Source: JARLFX01 sp036404255 (GTDB taxonomy: Bacteria > Acidobacteriota > Terriglobia > Terriglobales > Acidobacteriaceae). From it: DNA of 58,686 nt. The stretch spans positions 1 through 58,686 of the forward strand of contig DASWOP010000151.1 of the NCBI GenBank assembly GCA_036404255.1, written 5' to 3'. A program made the position numbers and the translations under genes. Below are positions 36,405-46,146 of the stretch, one piece after another (within the stretch, counting starts at the first letter, position 1; each line of letters starts with the position of its first letter). Below the pieces are notes generated by a model. It ran no database searches. It was given only the letters and a program-made list of their open reading frames with translations, and was not told the origin of the DNA.

Positions 36405-39400
36405 TTAGTAGACGTACTTGAGGGAGAACTGATAGAAGCGTGAATCTGGCGCGTAGGCCATGGGCTGTTTGACGCTGAGAATCTGGCCGCCACTTTGTCC
36501 GTTGTTGTTCTGAGCGGGGATATTGTAGGCGGGAGTGTTGAAGAGGTTGAAGATGTCGCCACGGAATTGCAGATACTGGCCCTTGGCTGTGTGGAAGCGT
36601 TTGAAGAATGACATGTCGATGCGCTCGTAGCCTGGGCCTGCTACGCTGAGGCGCCGGCCACCGGCATAGAGTGCAGCCGTGGCAGCGTCGGTGATCTTAA
36701 CTCCAGCCGGAATGCCAGCGGAGCCATTGCCGGAGAGCGGGTTGCGGAAAGCGCAGGGATTGAACCAGTGCTGGGTGGTGCGGACTCTGGTAGGGCACTG
36801 TCCATCGAGCGTATTGGTATTAGCCCGCGGTCCACCCGTTGAAAAAGGATCGCGTACCGCGACGGGGAATGCATTCGACAGGCCAGCCGCGGTGGTGACG
36901 CCGATAGGGAGAATGGAGAAGGGTTCGCCCGTCTGCGCACGGAAGGTGAGCGAAGAAGACCAGCCGCCAGCAAGCGCATCCATAAGTCCTGGACGACTGA
37001 GATGCTTTCTGCCGACGCCGAAGGGAAGCTCGTAGTTGGCGTTGAAGGCAAAGCGATGCCGGACATCAAAACCGGAATTGGACTGCTCATCGCTGAGAGG
37101 GATGAGGCCGGGCGCACGATAGCCGACATCACTGGTTTCAGACAGGTCAGCCTGCGCATTGTCGAGCGAGTGCGCGTAGGTATATGCAGCCAGGAACGTG
37201 ATGCCGTTGTAATAGTGGCGCTCCAATGAGGCTTGCAACGAGTTATAACTGCTGGAGCCGGCGGACACGGTGTAGTTCATGGAAGCAAACTGGGGGAACG
37301 GTCGATTGAGATTGCTGTTGGATCCAGAGGTCATGAGTGCAAGGGCACCATTGGGGTTATATTCCACCTGAAGGTGCCGCGAGACGGAGCCGACGTAGCC
37401 GATGGTTGCAGTCGTGGTTTTAGCTACTTGATATTGGAAGGCAAGGTTGAACTGCTGGCTGTAGGGAATCTGTTGCTGGGGTTGCGCGCCTGTAATCAAC
37501 GGCGTGCTGACTGAGTTAAGAAGCCCTGCGGCAATCTGCGCGGTGAAGCCGCTTTCCAATGTAACGCCGTTGTTTGCGCAGGCACCAAAGGTGCATCCGG
37601 CATGGGGAAAGGTGGAGGTGAAGTTAAAAGGGACGTTCTGGCCGAGGTTAACTCCCGGGCCGATGGATTCAAGACCGCCAAAGAAGAGGCCATACCCGCC
37701 GCGGATGACGAATTTTTCTGTTGGTGAATAAGCGAAGCCAACGCGAGGAGAAAAGTTCATGTACTGCGAGTTCACGAGAGAACGGTTGCCGCTGTAAGTC
37801 AGTGTGATGTTGTCTTGCGCGAGGTAGGTAAGGAAGATCGGCGGCAGTGCGATGCCTCTCTTGGACGATGGCAGGACGAAGGTGCCGCTTCCAGTGCCGA
37901 CGCTAAGCGGCCCCGTGGGATAGAAACTCGCCTGATTGTCATGGCGCTCGATATACGGCTGCGGAATCTCGTAGCGAATGCCCAGGTTGATGGTGAGGTT
38001 AGGTGTGACCTTCCAATCGTCTTGCGCGTAGGCTGCGCGGTAGGACTGCACATTGTCATCATTGAAAAATGGAGTGAGTTGCGCGGTGGACATTTGGTCG
38101 GTGACGAAATCGGCGATACCGTAGCCGGTGGAACTACTGATATTGGAACCCGCGAGCGGTGCAAATCCAGGTGCGCCAGAGAAGGTGCCGTCGAAGGTAT
38201 AGCTGCCGTACGCTGCGGTGGGCTTGGTCTCAGAAACGCGGATTCGCTGGTAGTTGAAGCCGAATTTAAGCGAATGATTACCGACGACGTACGTCAGGTT
38301 ATCGAGAATCTGGTAAACATTTTCGAACTCAACGCTTGGGTAGTAGGCCGGCGTGCCAAAGCTTGCCAGACCGCCCACGGTAAAAGTGGGCAAAGCCCCG
38401 GGCTGCGGGATGCCGCCTAGTCCTAAATTAGTGGCGACATTGGCCCCATTCTGGAAGGGAACCCGCTCAAGGTGGCCGTAGTTATAGCCAATGCGAAATT
38501 CATTAACGAGCCTTGGCGTGAAGATATGTGTCTCACTGAAGGCAAAGTTATCGCCGAGGTTCGCGGTGAGGCCACCACTGCCATCGAGTACAGGACCAAA
38601 GGGCGAGGGTTGGTTGAGATGCTCGTTGAGATAGCTATAACGGGCAAAGGTCTGGTCTTTCGTGCTGATATTCCAATCGAGACGAGAGTCCCACTGAGAG
38701 GTGTTATCGGTCAGTTTGATATCGGTGACGGAATTGTTCTGGAGCGTGGAGTTGGGAAGAGGTTGAGGAAACTGGTTGAGAGCGTTGAGCGCGGCCTGGC
38801 TCAGTTGGCCGGGGCAATAAACATTCACCTGGCCGGTGCAGCTCACAACATAGGGATTGAGCGCAGGATTAGCAGCATAGGCTGACGGGGTGGGTCCACC
38901 GGCCGAGCTTGGCTGGTAGAGATAGATGATCTTTCCGGTCGTTGTAAGGTTGGGGTTGAGGAGTTCAGAGAAGTTACCCTGTCGCATAAGGTTGGTGGGC
39001 ACCGTCACAGTTGTGGGAGTACCCTGCACAATGCGATTGCCCTCAGCATCTACGAAGAAGAACAAGTGGTCATGCATGATGGGTCCGCCGAGCGTAAGGC
39101 CGAACTGATTCTCGTTGTACTTGGGCACATAGGGCTGGTAAGGGAGTGCGATGCGCGTATTGAGTACATCGTTGCGGAAGTATTCCCAGAGAGCACCGTG
39201 GAGTTGATTGGTGCCGGTCTTGAGACTGGCGTTCACAACGGCTCCGGCGGAGTGCCCAAACTCGGCGGTATAGTTGGTCGTCATTACCTTGTATTGGGCG
39301 AGAGCGTCTGGCGGAGGACGCACGATATAGCTGGCACCGTTGAGGAAGTCAGGAAAATTGGTATTGTTGTCAACACCGTCGAGGATGAAGTTGTTCTGCT

Positions 39401-39992
39401 CTTCACGCTGGCCGTTGGCTGAGAAATCGCCTTTTTGCTGGCCCTTGGAACCATTGGAAGGAACTACGCCAGCGGTGAGTTGGGCGGCATAGATCCAGTT
39501 GCGGCCAGCCAACGGAGTCTCATCAATGACCTTAGCTGTAATCACTTGGCCGACGGATGCGTCTTCTGTCTGAAGAAGCTGGGATGAGGAGTTTACCTCT
39601 ACGGTTTCTGAGACGTCGCCCACATTGAGCGTGAGATTAGAGGTGAGTCTCTGCTGAATATTGAGATTGAGATCGGTCTGCGTGGTGGTGGCGAAGCTGT
39701 GTGCTGACGCAGTGACCTTGTACCTGCCGATCTTCAGGGGAGAGAAGACGTAGATGCCTTCAGCATTGGATGTGGATTTGATGACAAGGCCGGTGTCGAG
39801 ATTGGTGGCGACGACGGAGGCGTTCGGGATGACACCACCAGCGTTATCCCGAACAACTCCAGTGATAGTTCCTTGATCGGCCTGGCCGAAAGCAGCTGTA
39901 GAAAAAATGAGTGTCACGGCGAAAGTCAGCAGCAAGGTAATAATTTGTAGTCTAAAAAGCCTGTGGCGCTGATGGAAAGAGAACAATGACAT
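36405..39992 (-). CDS. Oar-type TonB-dependent outer-membrane receptor (copy 2)
   Basis: 1195 residues: signal peptide (LLLTFAVTLIFSTAAFGQ), carboxypeptidase-regulatory-like domain (GTITGVVRDNAGGVIPNASV, about 40-120), plug (IDETPLAGRNWIYAAQLTAG, FILDGVDNN), and a large beta-barrel ending in FYQFSLKYVY. GGGAG precedes the ATG. It lies 77 bp downstream of the GH55-like gene of paralogue D with no separate promoter that I can see, so the two are probably cotranscribed under the operator at 42313. Sequence in the plug and barrel differs substantially from copy 1, suggesting a different ligand. Confidence 0.9.
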   Translation of the reverse strand: MSLFSFHQRHRLFRLQIITLLLTFAVTLIFSTAAFGQADQGTITGVVRDNAGGVIPNASVVATNLDTGLVIKSTSNAEGIYVFSPLKIGRYKVTASAHSFATTTQTDLNLNIQQRLTSNLTLNVGDVSETVEVNSSSQLLQTEDASVGQVITAKVIDETPLAGRNWIYAAQLTAGVVPSNGSKGQQKGDFSANGQREEQNNFILDGVDNNTNFPDFLNGASYIVRPPPDALAQYKVMTTNYTAEFGHSAGAVVNASLKTGTNQLHGALWEYFRNDVLNTRIALPYQPYVPKYNENQFGLTLGGPIMHDHLFFFVDAEGNRIVQGTPTTVTVPTNLMRQGNFSELLNPNLTTTGKIIYLYQPSSAGGPTPSAYAANPALNPYVVSCTGQVNVYCPGQLSQAALNALNQFPQPLPNSTLQNNSVTDIKLTDNTSQWDSRLDWNISTKDQTFARYSYLNEHLNQPSPFGPVLDGSGGLTANLGDNFAFSETHIFTPRLVNEFRIGYNYGHLERVPFQNGANVATNLGLGGIPQPGALPTFTVGGLASFGTPAYYPSVEFENVYQILDNLTYVVGNHSLKFGFNYQRIRVSETKPTAAYGSYTFDGTFSGAPGFAPLAGSNISSSTGYGIADFVTDQMSTAQLTPFFNDDNVQSYRAAYAQDDWKVTPNLTINLGIRYEIPQPYIERHDNQASFYPTGPLSVGTGSGTFVLPSSKRGIALPPIFLTYLAQDNITLTYSGNRSLVNSQYMNFSPRVGFAYSPTEKFVIRGGYGLFFGGLESIGPGVNLGQNVPFNFTSTFPHAGCTFGACANNGVTLESGFTAQIAAGLLNSVSTPLITGAQPQQQIPYSQQFNLAFQYQVAKTTTATIGYVGSVSRHLQVEYNPNGALALMTSGSNSNLNRPFPQFASMNYTVSAGSSSYNSLQASLERHYYNGITFLAAYTYAHSLDNAQADLSETSDVGYRAPGLIPLSDEQSNSGFDVRHRFAFNANYELPFGVGRKHLSRPGLMDALAGGWSSSLTFRAQTGEPFSILPIGVTTAAGLSNAFPVAVRDPFSTGGPRANTNTLDGQCPTRVRTTQHWFNPCAFRNPLSGNGSAGIPAGVKITDAATAALYAGGRRLSVAGPGYERIDMSFFKRFHTAKGQYLQFRGDIFNLFNTPAYNIPAQNNNGQSGGQILSVKQPMAYAPDSRFYQFSLKYVY

Positions 39993-40069
39993 GTGAAATC
40001 TCCCAAAATGCGATGTGAAATATTGCGTTTATTGTGGCCTGTCTTTTTCTGCAGTGATGCGAATCATGG

Positions 40070-42268
40070 TTATGGATACAACGGTGGAAGCGTGGATGGC
40101 CCGCCGATGATGGAGGGCACAATGAAGCCGCCCTCCGTGGAACCTGTGCGAGGGATATAGCCGGAGTTGTTGATGCAGAGATTTGTGTCTTTATCCGCGA
40201 GATAGTAGGGATAACGATGCACGGTGAAGGGGTTAGTGGTGTTGTTTTCGATGACCTCCTCGGCGTAAGCAGCCTCTACCCAGGAATTGGTGAGGATAAA
40301 AGCCGCCGGCGTGAATTGAGGAGTATTCGGCGAGGTGTATACCGGTCCTTCCGCAAGCGAGCATGTGGTGGTGGAGGGGAAGGTGGGTGAAGCAGCTCCA
40401 GGCGAGGCGTAGATGACACCGCCAAGAATTTGAGTGACGGAGGAGTTCGTGCCGTCGATGACGTTGACCGGCGCTTCCGTCTTGAGACCAAGGACCCAGA
40501 AGGGCGCACCGTTGTTGATTACGCGGATGCCGCCGTAACCCTTGGTTTCGCTGTCGAACTGCCGTGCAGCGACGAGGTCTGTCTCTTTGTGGCCCGTCCC
40601 ATTCAGACGAACGGGACCGCAGCAGACATCCTCGATGAAGAATCGGCCGCCAGTGGTTTCGCGGTAGGCAAGGTAGGCGCCGTTGGTAAAGACATCGCGC
40701 AGGACCACGTCACGAGCAGCTTCAGAACTGACGCCGTAGGGTACTACAGGTACTGAAGTAGAGGCCTTGTCAAAGGTGAGGCGCTCAATGACCAGCGGAG
40801 AGGTGGAAGCGGCTGTCACGCGAAACATCCCCTGGAAAAGATTGGTGGGATCCCAGGAGTAAGGCGGTCCCGACTCCCATAGGATGCGGAGAGTCGAATC
40901 CATGCCAACGATGCGCCGTACATTCGCAGGAACAGTGAGATGCGTTTTGATGTAGTAAATACCGTGCGGCAGATAGACGGTGCCGTTGGTAGCGGTTGCG
41001 GCATCGAGCGCGGTCTGGATGGCTGGTGCGGCATCACCTATGTCTGCGGCGGGAACGGTGCCATCCGGAGCGGTAAAGTCTGCAATGGTGAGAGGCGGAT
41101 TGTTGATCTGGGTGTAGGTCTGGGCGCTGATCCAGCCGGAGGTATCGTAGTTGGGCACAGGCGTGTCAATGAGTGTGTCATTGGCGAGGCCCAGCAGCGT
41201 AGAGATGTCGAAGGATTTGGCAGGATCGGCGGGGGTATAGACTCCGTTTGTCAGCGTGCCTTCCAGTGTGGAACTGCCGCCGGTGAAGCTGGACGAGCCG
41301 GCTGAAGTGCTCTTGTGGAAGACGATGGTGCCGATGTTGGAGATCTCGGTTCCCGTGGGAGCACCATTCTGAAGCGCGCTGTTGCTGAGGACGACGAGCC
41401 CATTAGCAGTGTTGTTATGCAGGGCGGGAACGGTGCCGCTGGTCTTCAGATAATTAACGGAGAGTTCGTTGTCAGAGTTCTGCACCGCGACCTGGGTCTG
41501 ATTGACGAGGCTGATGTGCTCCATGGTGACGCCATACTCGGTGTTGGCGATATCCATGCCGATGGCAAAGCCATTGATGCTGACGTTCTCGAGCAGCGCG
41601 GATCCGATAAAGCCGCGCGTCATCTGAATTCCCGCCGCGCCGCTGCCGGAGGGGGCAATGAGGGTTACGTTGCGGATGGAACCCACGTTGTTTGCCAGGT
41701 AGCTGATGGCAATGGCGCCAGGATTTCCTGCGCCCACGTTGATGGTTAGATTTTCAATGGAGTTGCGATATGCATCGGTTCCATTGCCGGTGGTGTTATG
41801 CACGAGGCCGAGGGTCTTTGAAGTGGTGAGGATAACGGGCAGCGGGCCCGCTGCGTTCCCATAACCGGTGGCATTGTCTTTCAGTTTGATGATGACACCC
41901 GATTGCGATTCGCCCATCAGAATGAGGCCGCAGGCATACGCGTTGGCGGCATACTGCTTGAGCAATTGCGAAGAAACAAGGTAGGTGCCGTTAGGGAAGT
42001 ACACGACTTTGTCTTGCCAGAAGTTGACGTTGAGGTCAGGTCCGCTGTCGGCAATCGCATGCTTAATGGCTGCGGTGTCATCTGTAACTCCATCGCCGAC
42101 GGCCCCGTAAGCCGCGCTTTTTACATTCAGCGCCCCGGCATCCGAGGGATAAACGATATTGACGGTGTGTGGCACAACTTGCCCTGAAAGTGGAAGGCAA
42201 GCGGCAACGAGCAGCGGCAGAGAACAAGAGGGTAACAGCAGGGGAAGAACACCGTTGAGACGCTTCAT
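40070..42268 (-). CDS. GH55/pectate-lyase-3-like beta-helix protein (paralogue D)
   Basis: 732 residues, signal peptide (LPLLLPSCSLPLLVAACLPLSG), then two beta-helix domains: LNVKSAAYGAVGDGVTDDTA near residue 48 and IADFTAPDGTVPAADIGDAA near 400 with GTVYLPHGIYYIKTHL. It shares GNGTDAYRNSIENLTINVG with the paralogues but diverges most, including a longer C-terminus. The ATG at 42268 has AGGAG 8 nt upstream. The first gene of an operon with TonB receptor 2; the promoter and operator are at 42313-42367. Confidence 0.8.
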   Translation of the reverse strand: MKRLNGVLPLLLPSCSLPLLVAACLPLSGQVVPHTVNIVYPSDAGALNVKSAAYGAVGDGVTDDTAAIKHAIADSGPDLNVNFWQDKVVYFPNGTYLVSSQLLKQYAANAYACGLILMGESQSGVIIKLKDNATGYGNAAGPLPVILTTSKTLGLVHNTTGNGTDAYRNSIENLTINVGAGNPGAIAISYLANNVGSIRNVTLIAPSGSGAAGIQMTRGFIGSALLENVSINGFAIGMDIANTEYGVTMEHISLVNQTQVAVQNSDNELSVNYLKTSGTVPALHNNTANGLVVLSNSALQNGAPTGTEISNIGTIVFHKSTSAGSSSFTGGSSTLEGTLTNGVYTPADPAKSFDISTLLGLANDTLIDTPVPNYDTSGWISAQTYTQINNPPLTIADFTAPDGTVPAADIGDAAPAIQTALDAATATNGTVYLPHGIYYIKTHLTVPANVRRIVGMDSTLRILWESGPPYSWDPTNLFQGMFRVTAASTSPLVIERLTFDKASTSVPVVPYGVSSEAARDVVLRDVFTNGAYLAYRETTGGRFFIEDVCCGPVRLNGTGHKETDLVAARQFDSETKGYGGIRVINNGAPFWVLGLKTEAPVNVIDGTNSSVTQILGGVIYASPGAASPTFPSTTTCSLAEGPVYTSPNTPQFTPAAFILTNSWVEAAYAEEVIENNTTNPFTVHRYPYYLADKDTNLCINNSGYIPRTGSTEGGFIVPSIIGGPSTLPPLYP

Positions 42269-42312
42269 TGAGGAACTCCTGGCGTTTGCATGTTATGAAT
42301 TCAGAATTATTT

Positions 42313-42367
42313 TGAAACGATTCATAAAAGCAGATAGAAACTAATCCCAGCAATGCAAGGGTGTCAA
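42313..42367 (-). promoter_or_regulatory. Promoter plus LacI-type operator for paralogue D-TonB receptor 2
   Basis: On the minus strand: TTGACA (42362-42367), 17 bp spacer, TTAGTT (42339-42344), then TGAATCGTTTCA (42313-42324) followed by AAAATAATTC. The operator would be at about +9 to +20. A second weaker site, TGAAGCGTCTCA (42255-42266), overlaps the start codon. Confidence 0.7.
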
Positions 42368-42392
42368 GAGGTGGCTGTGAATCCGCTTTCAT

Positions 42393-42685
42393 ACAGGCCC
42401 GTTTCGTGTTTTCAGGGTTTTTCTGTACCGGCGGAGGAGAAGTTGGCCTTAAACGCGCAAATCCCCCCTATTTTGGCCATAAAATGCTCCTTTCCTTCTT
42501 TTGTGCGGGCAGGCGTAGCAGGTAAGCGCTTAACTCTTTAGTAATTTTTGGAAGCATTACCAAAAAAATGCAAAAGGGATACCTGAGCCAGACGTGTAGC
42601 CAATTTCGGCGAGTCAGAAATCAGGAAATGGCAGGTGCGAGGAGGTTTGAGCTCCTGATCTCGACCGCGTAAAGGAAAGGCCGGG
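42393..42685. other. Intergenic stretch with orphan palindrome
   Basis: No gene seen. It contains TAAGCGCTTA (42523-42532, perfect, in GTAAGCGCTTAAC), a LacI-like operator shape, and TTTTTGG/CCAAAAA (42545-42551 and 42560-42566), a weak stem-loop. Both face the IS30 insertion, beyond which only a truncated SGNH gene survives. Confidence 0.4.
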
Positions 42686-43802
42686 CTCAGAAAGCAAGTG
42701 CAACATAATCTGAAAGGATGATATTGCATGGGAAAAGGCTATAAGCATTTGTCTTATGAAGAGCGGATCTTCATTCATACACAGTTAGAGTCAGGTTGGA
42801 GACCGGCGGCAATTGCCGCCGGTCTGCAGCGGCCGCGCTCGACGATCAGCCGTGAGCTGGCGCGTAACGGTTGGAGGGCTCCCCATCTGCCGCGCCTGGC
42901 GGGCCGTCAGAGCATCAACGGTGGCTATCGCGCTCCGGTTGCTCAGCAACGCGCTGCCCGGCTCTCGGTCATGGCTCGCGTCGAGCGCAAGCTGTGCCCC
43001 GGCAGCCCGCTCTGGCAGCGGGTCATCGCAGGCCTTCATCAGCGCTTGAGTCCGCAGCAGATCGCGCGCACACTGGCTCTTATGCCCGATTCTGTGCGAC
43101 TGTCACATGAGACCATCTACACCGCGCTCTATGCCATGCCGCGCGGACATCTGCGCGCCACCATCCTCGATCTGCTGCGCCGCGCTCACAAGAAGCGAAG
43201 AACCCGCTCCACTGGACAGACGCGCAAGAAACCCATCCTCAACATGACACTGATCGACGACCGGCCCAGCGAAGTGCTGGAGCGGCTCGTCCCCGGCCAC
43301 TGGGAAGGCGACCTCATCGTCGGCAAAGGCAGCCGCTCTCGCGTGGGCACCCTGGTTGAGCGAACGACCCTGTTCGTGGCCCTCGTCAAGCTGGAGGACG
43401 GAAGGGCGGATACCGCTGCAGAAGCCTTCACCAACATCCTCAACCCGTTCGGTGAGCAGATGCGCCGCTCGATGACCTACGACCAGGGTTCAGAGATGGC
43501 CCAGCATCTGGCCCTGACCGAGCGAACCGGACTCAAGGTATATTTTGCGCATCCCCACAGCCCATGGGAGCGCGGCATCTGCGAGAACACCAACGGTCTG
43601 CTGCGTCAGTATCTGCCCAAGGCTACCGACCTGAGTGTCTTCTCCCAGAGCCAGCTGGATGACATCGCTTGGTCCATGAACACAAGACCCAGAAACTCCC
43701 TCGGCTGGAAAGCTCCCGCACAACTCTTCTTACCGGAGGGTTCCTTCGACTTCGTAAAACACTGGGATGCTAAACTCAATCCCGTTGCACTTGCTCCTTG
43801 AG
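42686..43802 (+). mobile_element. IS30-family insertion sequence, apparently complete
   Basis: The terminal inverted repeats are CTCAGAAAGCAAGTGCAAC (42686-42704) and GTTGCACTTGCTCCTTGAG (43784-43802), matching over the inner GCAAGTGCAAC and the outer CTCA. They enclose a single transposase gene whose stop lies within the right repeat. No clear target duplication was identified by eye. Confidence 0.8.
42728..43801 (+). CDS. IS30-family transposase
   Basis: 357 residues. The N-terminal HTH (YKHLSYEERIFIHTQLESGW; RPRSTISRELARNGW) is followed by an rve/DDE integrase core with PGHWEGDLIVGKG (first Asp), MTYDQGSEMA (second Asp) and HPHSPWERGICENTNGLLRQ (Glu in the IS30 signature). It ends with MNTRPRNSLGWKAP. 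Full length for the family, no internal stop, so probably functional. Confidence 0.95.
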   Translation: MGKGYKHLSYEERIFIHTQLESGWRPAAIAAGLQRPRSTISRELARNGWRAPHLPRLAGRQSINGGYRAPVAQQRAARLSVMARVERKLCPGSPLWQRVIAGLHQRLSPQQIARTLALMPDSVRLSHETIYTALYAMPRGHLRATILDLLRRAHKKRRTRSTGQTRKKPILNMTLIDDRPSEVLERLVPGHWEGDLIVGKGSRSRVGTLVERTTLFVALVKLEDGRADTAAEAFTNILNPFGEQMRRSMTYDQGSEMAQHLALTERTGLKVYFAHPHSPWERGICENTNGLLRQYLPKATDLSVFSQSQLDDIAWSMNTRPRNSLGWKAPAQLFLPEGSFDFVKHWDAKLNPVALAP

Positions 43803-43967
43803 TCCACCAAGTTCTTCCGAGCGTTTGGGCTCCATATTTCTTTCCTCGCTGACGTGTACACGGATCTGAACGGGCATGAACGGTCCAGCGAGGTATGCAT
43901 CGGGCTGGTTGAATACCAGCAGCCTGGATCACCACAGCATCGGCAACGTGTTATTGTCGATGGCGTC

Positions 43968-44272
43968 ATGTCACTCAAACGAATTTTCTGTGTTGTCCTC
44001 GGCGGACTGGCATTCGCACTTCCACTCATGGCGCAGCAGTTTGCGCTCAAAGATGCCGACACCGTGGTTTTCTATGGTGACAGCATTACCGCGCAGCGCT
44101 TCTATACCAAGCTGGTGGAGGAGGCTGTGCTTATGCGGTATCCTGCGCTGGATGTCCATTTTTTCAATGCAGGTGTGCCGGGAGACGCGACTTGGGGCGG
44201 GTATGCGGGAACCAGGGCGGAACGAGTGCAACGCGATGTCATTCCGTTTCACCCATCCATGATCACCGTCAT
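43968..44272 (+). pseudogene. SGNH/GDSL hydrolase, N-terminal fragment
   Basis: From ATG 43968, a signal peptide (RIFCVVLGGLAFALPLMAQ) and FALKDADTVVFYGDSITAQR closely parallel the intact SGNH hydrolase at 6349. Homology stops at HPSMITVML, just before the block III GxND motif, and the frame then reads through the antisense of metE to a stop at 44510. The nucleophile Ser remains but the Asp-His part is lost. An IS30 lies directly upstream. Confidence 0.75.
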
Positions 44273-46146
44273 GCTTTTTGAGCAACTCCGGCCAATCGGC
44301 GCGGCGAAGCGGCAGGCCTTCACGGATTGCGGGTTCGTCGATCTGAATCACCTTGATCCCGGCAGTTTCAAGATCTACGACTTCATCGCGGATCGCGAGT
44401 GCAATCTGCCGGCAGGTTTGAGAACGCGGCTGATCGTCGCGCACGAAGGACCATTGCAGTATAGTGACCGGACCGGTGAGCATGCCTTTAACGGGGTGGT
44501 CGCTCAGTGATTGCGCGTACTTTGCCCAGCGGACGGTCATGGGTCTTGGCCGCGACACATCGCCGAAGATGATGGGAGGTTTCACGCAGCGCGAACCGTA
44601 GCTTTGTACCCAACCGTTTTCGCTGAATACGAAGCCATCGAGCTGTTCGCCAAAGTACTCGACCATATCGTTGCGTTCGAACTCACCATGCACCAGAACA
44701 TCGAGACCGACCTCCTCCTGGAAGCGGATACAGCGTTCCGTCTCCTCTTCGAGAAACTTGTCGTAAGTTTGCTGGTCAATCTTCTTGCTGCGAAATGCAG
44801 CGCGCATCTTGCGGACTTCGCTGGTTTGAGGAAACGATCCAATTGTGGTGGTTGGAAGCAGTGGCAGTGAAAGAGCTTCCGCCTGCTGCTGCTGGCGCAG
44901 TACGAATGGGTTTTCTCTGTAAGCCATAGCCTCAGTAAGTTCGGCGAGTCGCTGTTCCACGTCTTGTGTGTGGATGCGGGAGGAAGTCTGGCGCGATTTC
45001 ACCAATTTTGCATTCGCAGCCAATTCGCTCTGGATACCGTCTCTGCCATCCATTGCCCTGGTCAGCAGCGCTACTTCGTGGAGCTTCTGTTTGACGAAGG
45101 CCATCCAGCTACGCACTTCTGCGTCCATCTTCGTTTCCGCATCAAGGTCGAACGGCGAGTGCAAGAGAGAACAGGATGGTGCGACTTCAATACGATCTTT
45201 GCCAAGCGCAGCAACCGCTTTTTCCAGGGAAGCCAGTACCTTTTCAATATCTGTACGCCACACGTTACGGCCATCCACTAAGCCAAGCGAGAGAGTGAGC
45301 CCGCTTGTATCTTTTTCCAACATCGCATCAAGTTGTTCTGGAGCGCGTACCAGGTCAAGATGGAGTCCCGCCGTGCCCAGAATAAGCGCAAGATCGAGAT
45401 TTTCACCGAGTCGCCAAAGTACGTAGCCAACATGAACTTTGGCAGGGAAGGCGCATCGATGAGTTTAGCGTAGGCATGACGATAGAATTGACCCGCCTCA
45501 TGATCCAGATCGAAACATAGACAGGGCTCATCGATTTGTACCCATTCCGCACCGGCGGTAGCTAACTGTTTTAACAATTCTTCGTATAGCGGTAGGATTG
45601 CGTTCAAAACCTGCTCGCGAGATACACTGGCATCGGTTGGTTTGCCTAGCAGGACAAATGAGACACGCCCAGTATCACTGGGCGTGTGCTGATTCCGAGT
45701 GCTTTTGCTTCCAAATACTCTCCAACAGCTTTATTCGACCGTAGCTCATAATGCATGTCAACTTCGAACTCAGGAACAACGTAGTGATAGTTCGTATCCA
45801 CCCACTTCGTCATCTCAAGCGCAGCAGCCTGGTTTGAGCCGCGCGCCATCGCAAAGTAGGTGCGAAGGTTCACTGCGCCGCTGGGACAGTTGAAGCGGCG
45901 TGGAACAGCACCGAGCGTTACCGCTATATCCAGCACGTGATCGTAGAGAGAAAAGTCGTTTGATGGTGGGATGCCGATACCGGCCTCTACTTGCAGTTGC
46001 CAGTGCTCTTTGCGCAGGGTTTGTGCGGTTGCGAGAAGCCGTTCATCGGTGGCCTCTCCGCTCCAGTACTTCTCGAGCGCGAATTTCAACTCTCGATGCT
46101 TGCCCATGCGGGGAAATCCGAGATTTCTTGCATTTACCATACTCAT
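44272..46146 (-). pseudogene. metE: Cobalamin-independent methionine synthase, degraded
   Basis: Starts well (GAAGGAG, then MSMVNARNLGFPRMGKHREL) and follows MetE through RPVILG, WVQIDEPCLCFDLD, LPTTTIGSFPQTSEVRKMR, VHGEFERNDMVEYFGEQLDG and KVIQIDEPAIREGLPLRRAD. Single-base losses shift the frame near 45675 and near 45418. The 3' end is cut at about 44272, removing the C-terminal part that carries the zinc-ligand HMC motif, so the enzyme cannot be active even if the frameshifts were sequencing errors. MetE methylates homocysteine from methyl-tetrahydrofolate. A cobalamin riboswitch remains upstream. Confidence 0.9.

Noticed and set aside
36641..39422. Several 75-200 codon open frames opposite TonB receptor 2
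   Set aside because: All are phase shadows of the receptor gene, with no independent motif, signal or ribosome-binding site.
43767..44510. A continuous 247-codon plus-strand frame as one gene
   Set aside because: It is a mosaic: IS30 end, untranslated leader, SGNH N-terminus, then antisense of metE. Only 43968 to about 44272 has homology.
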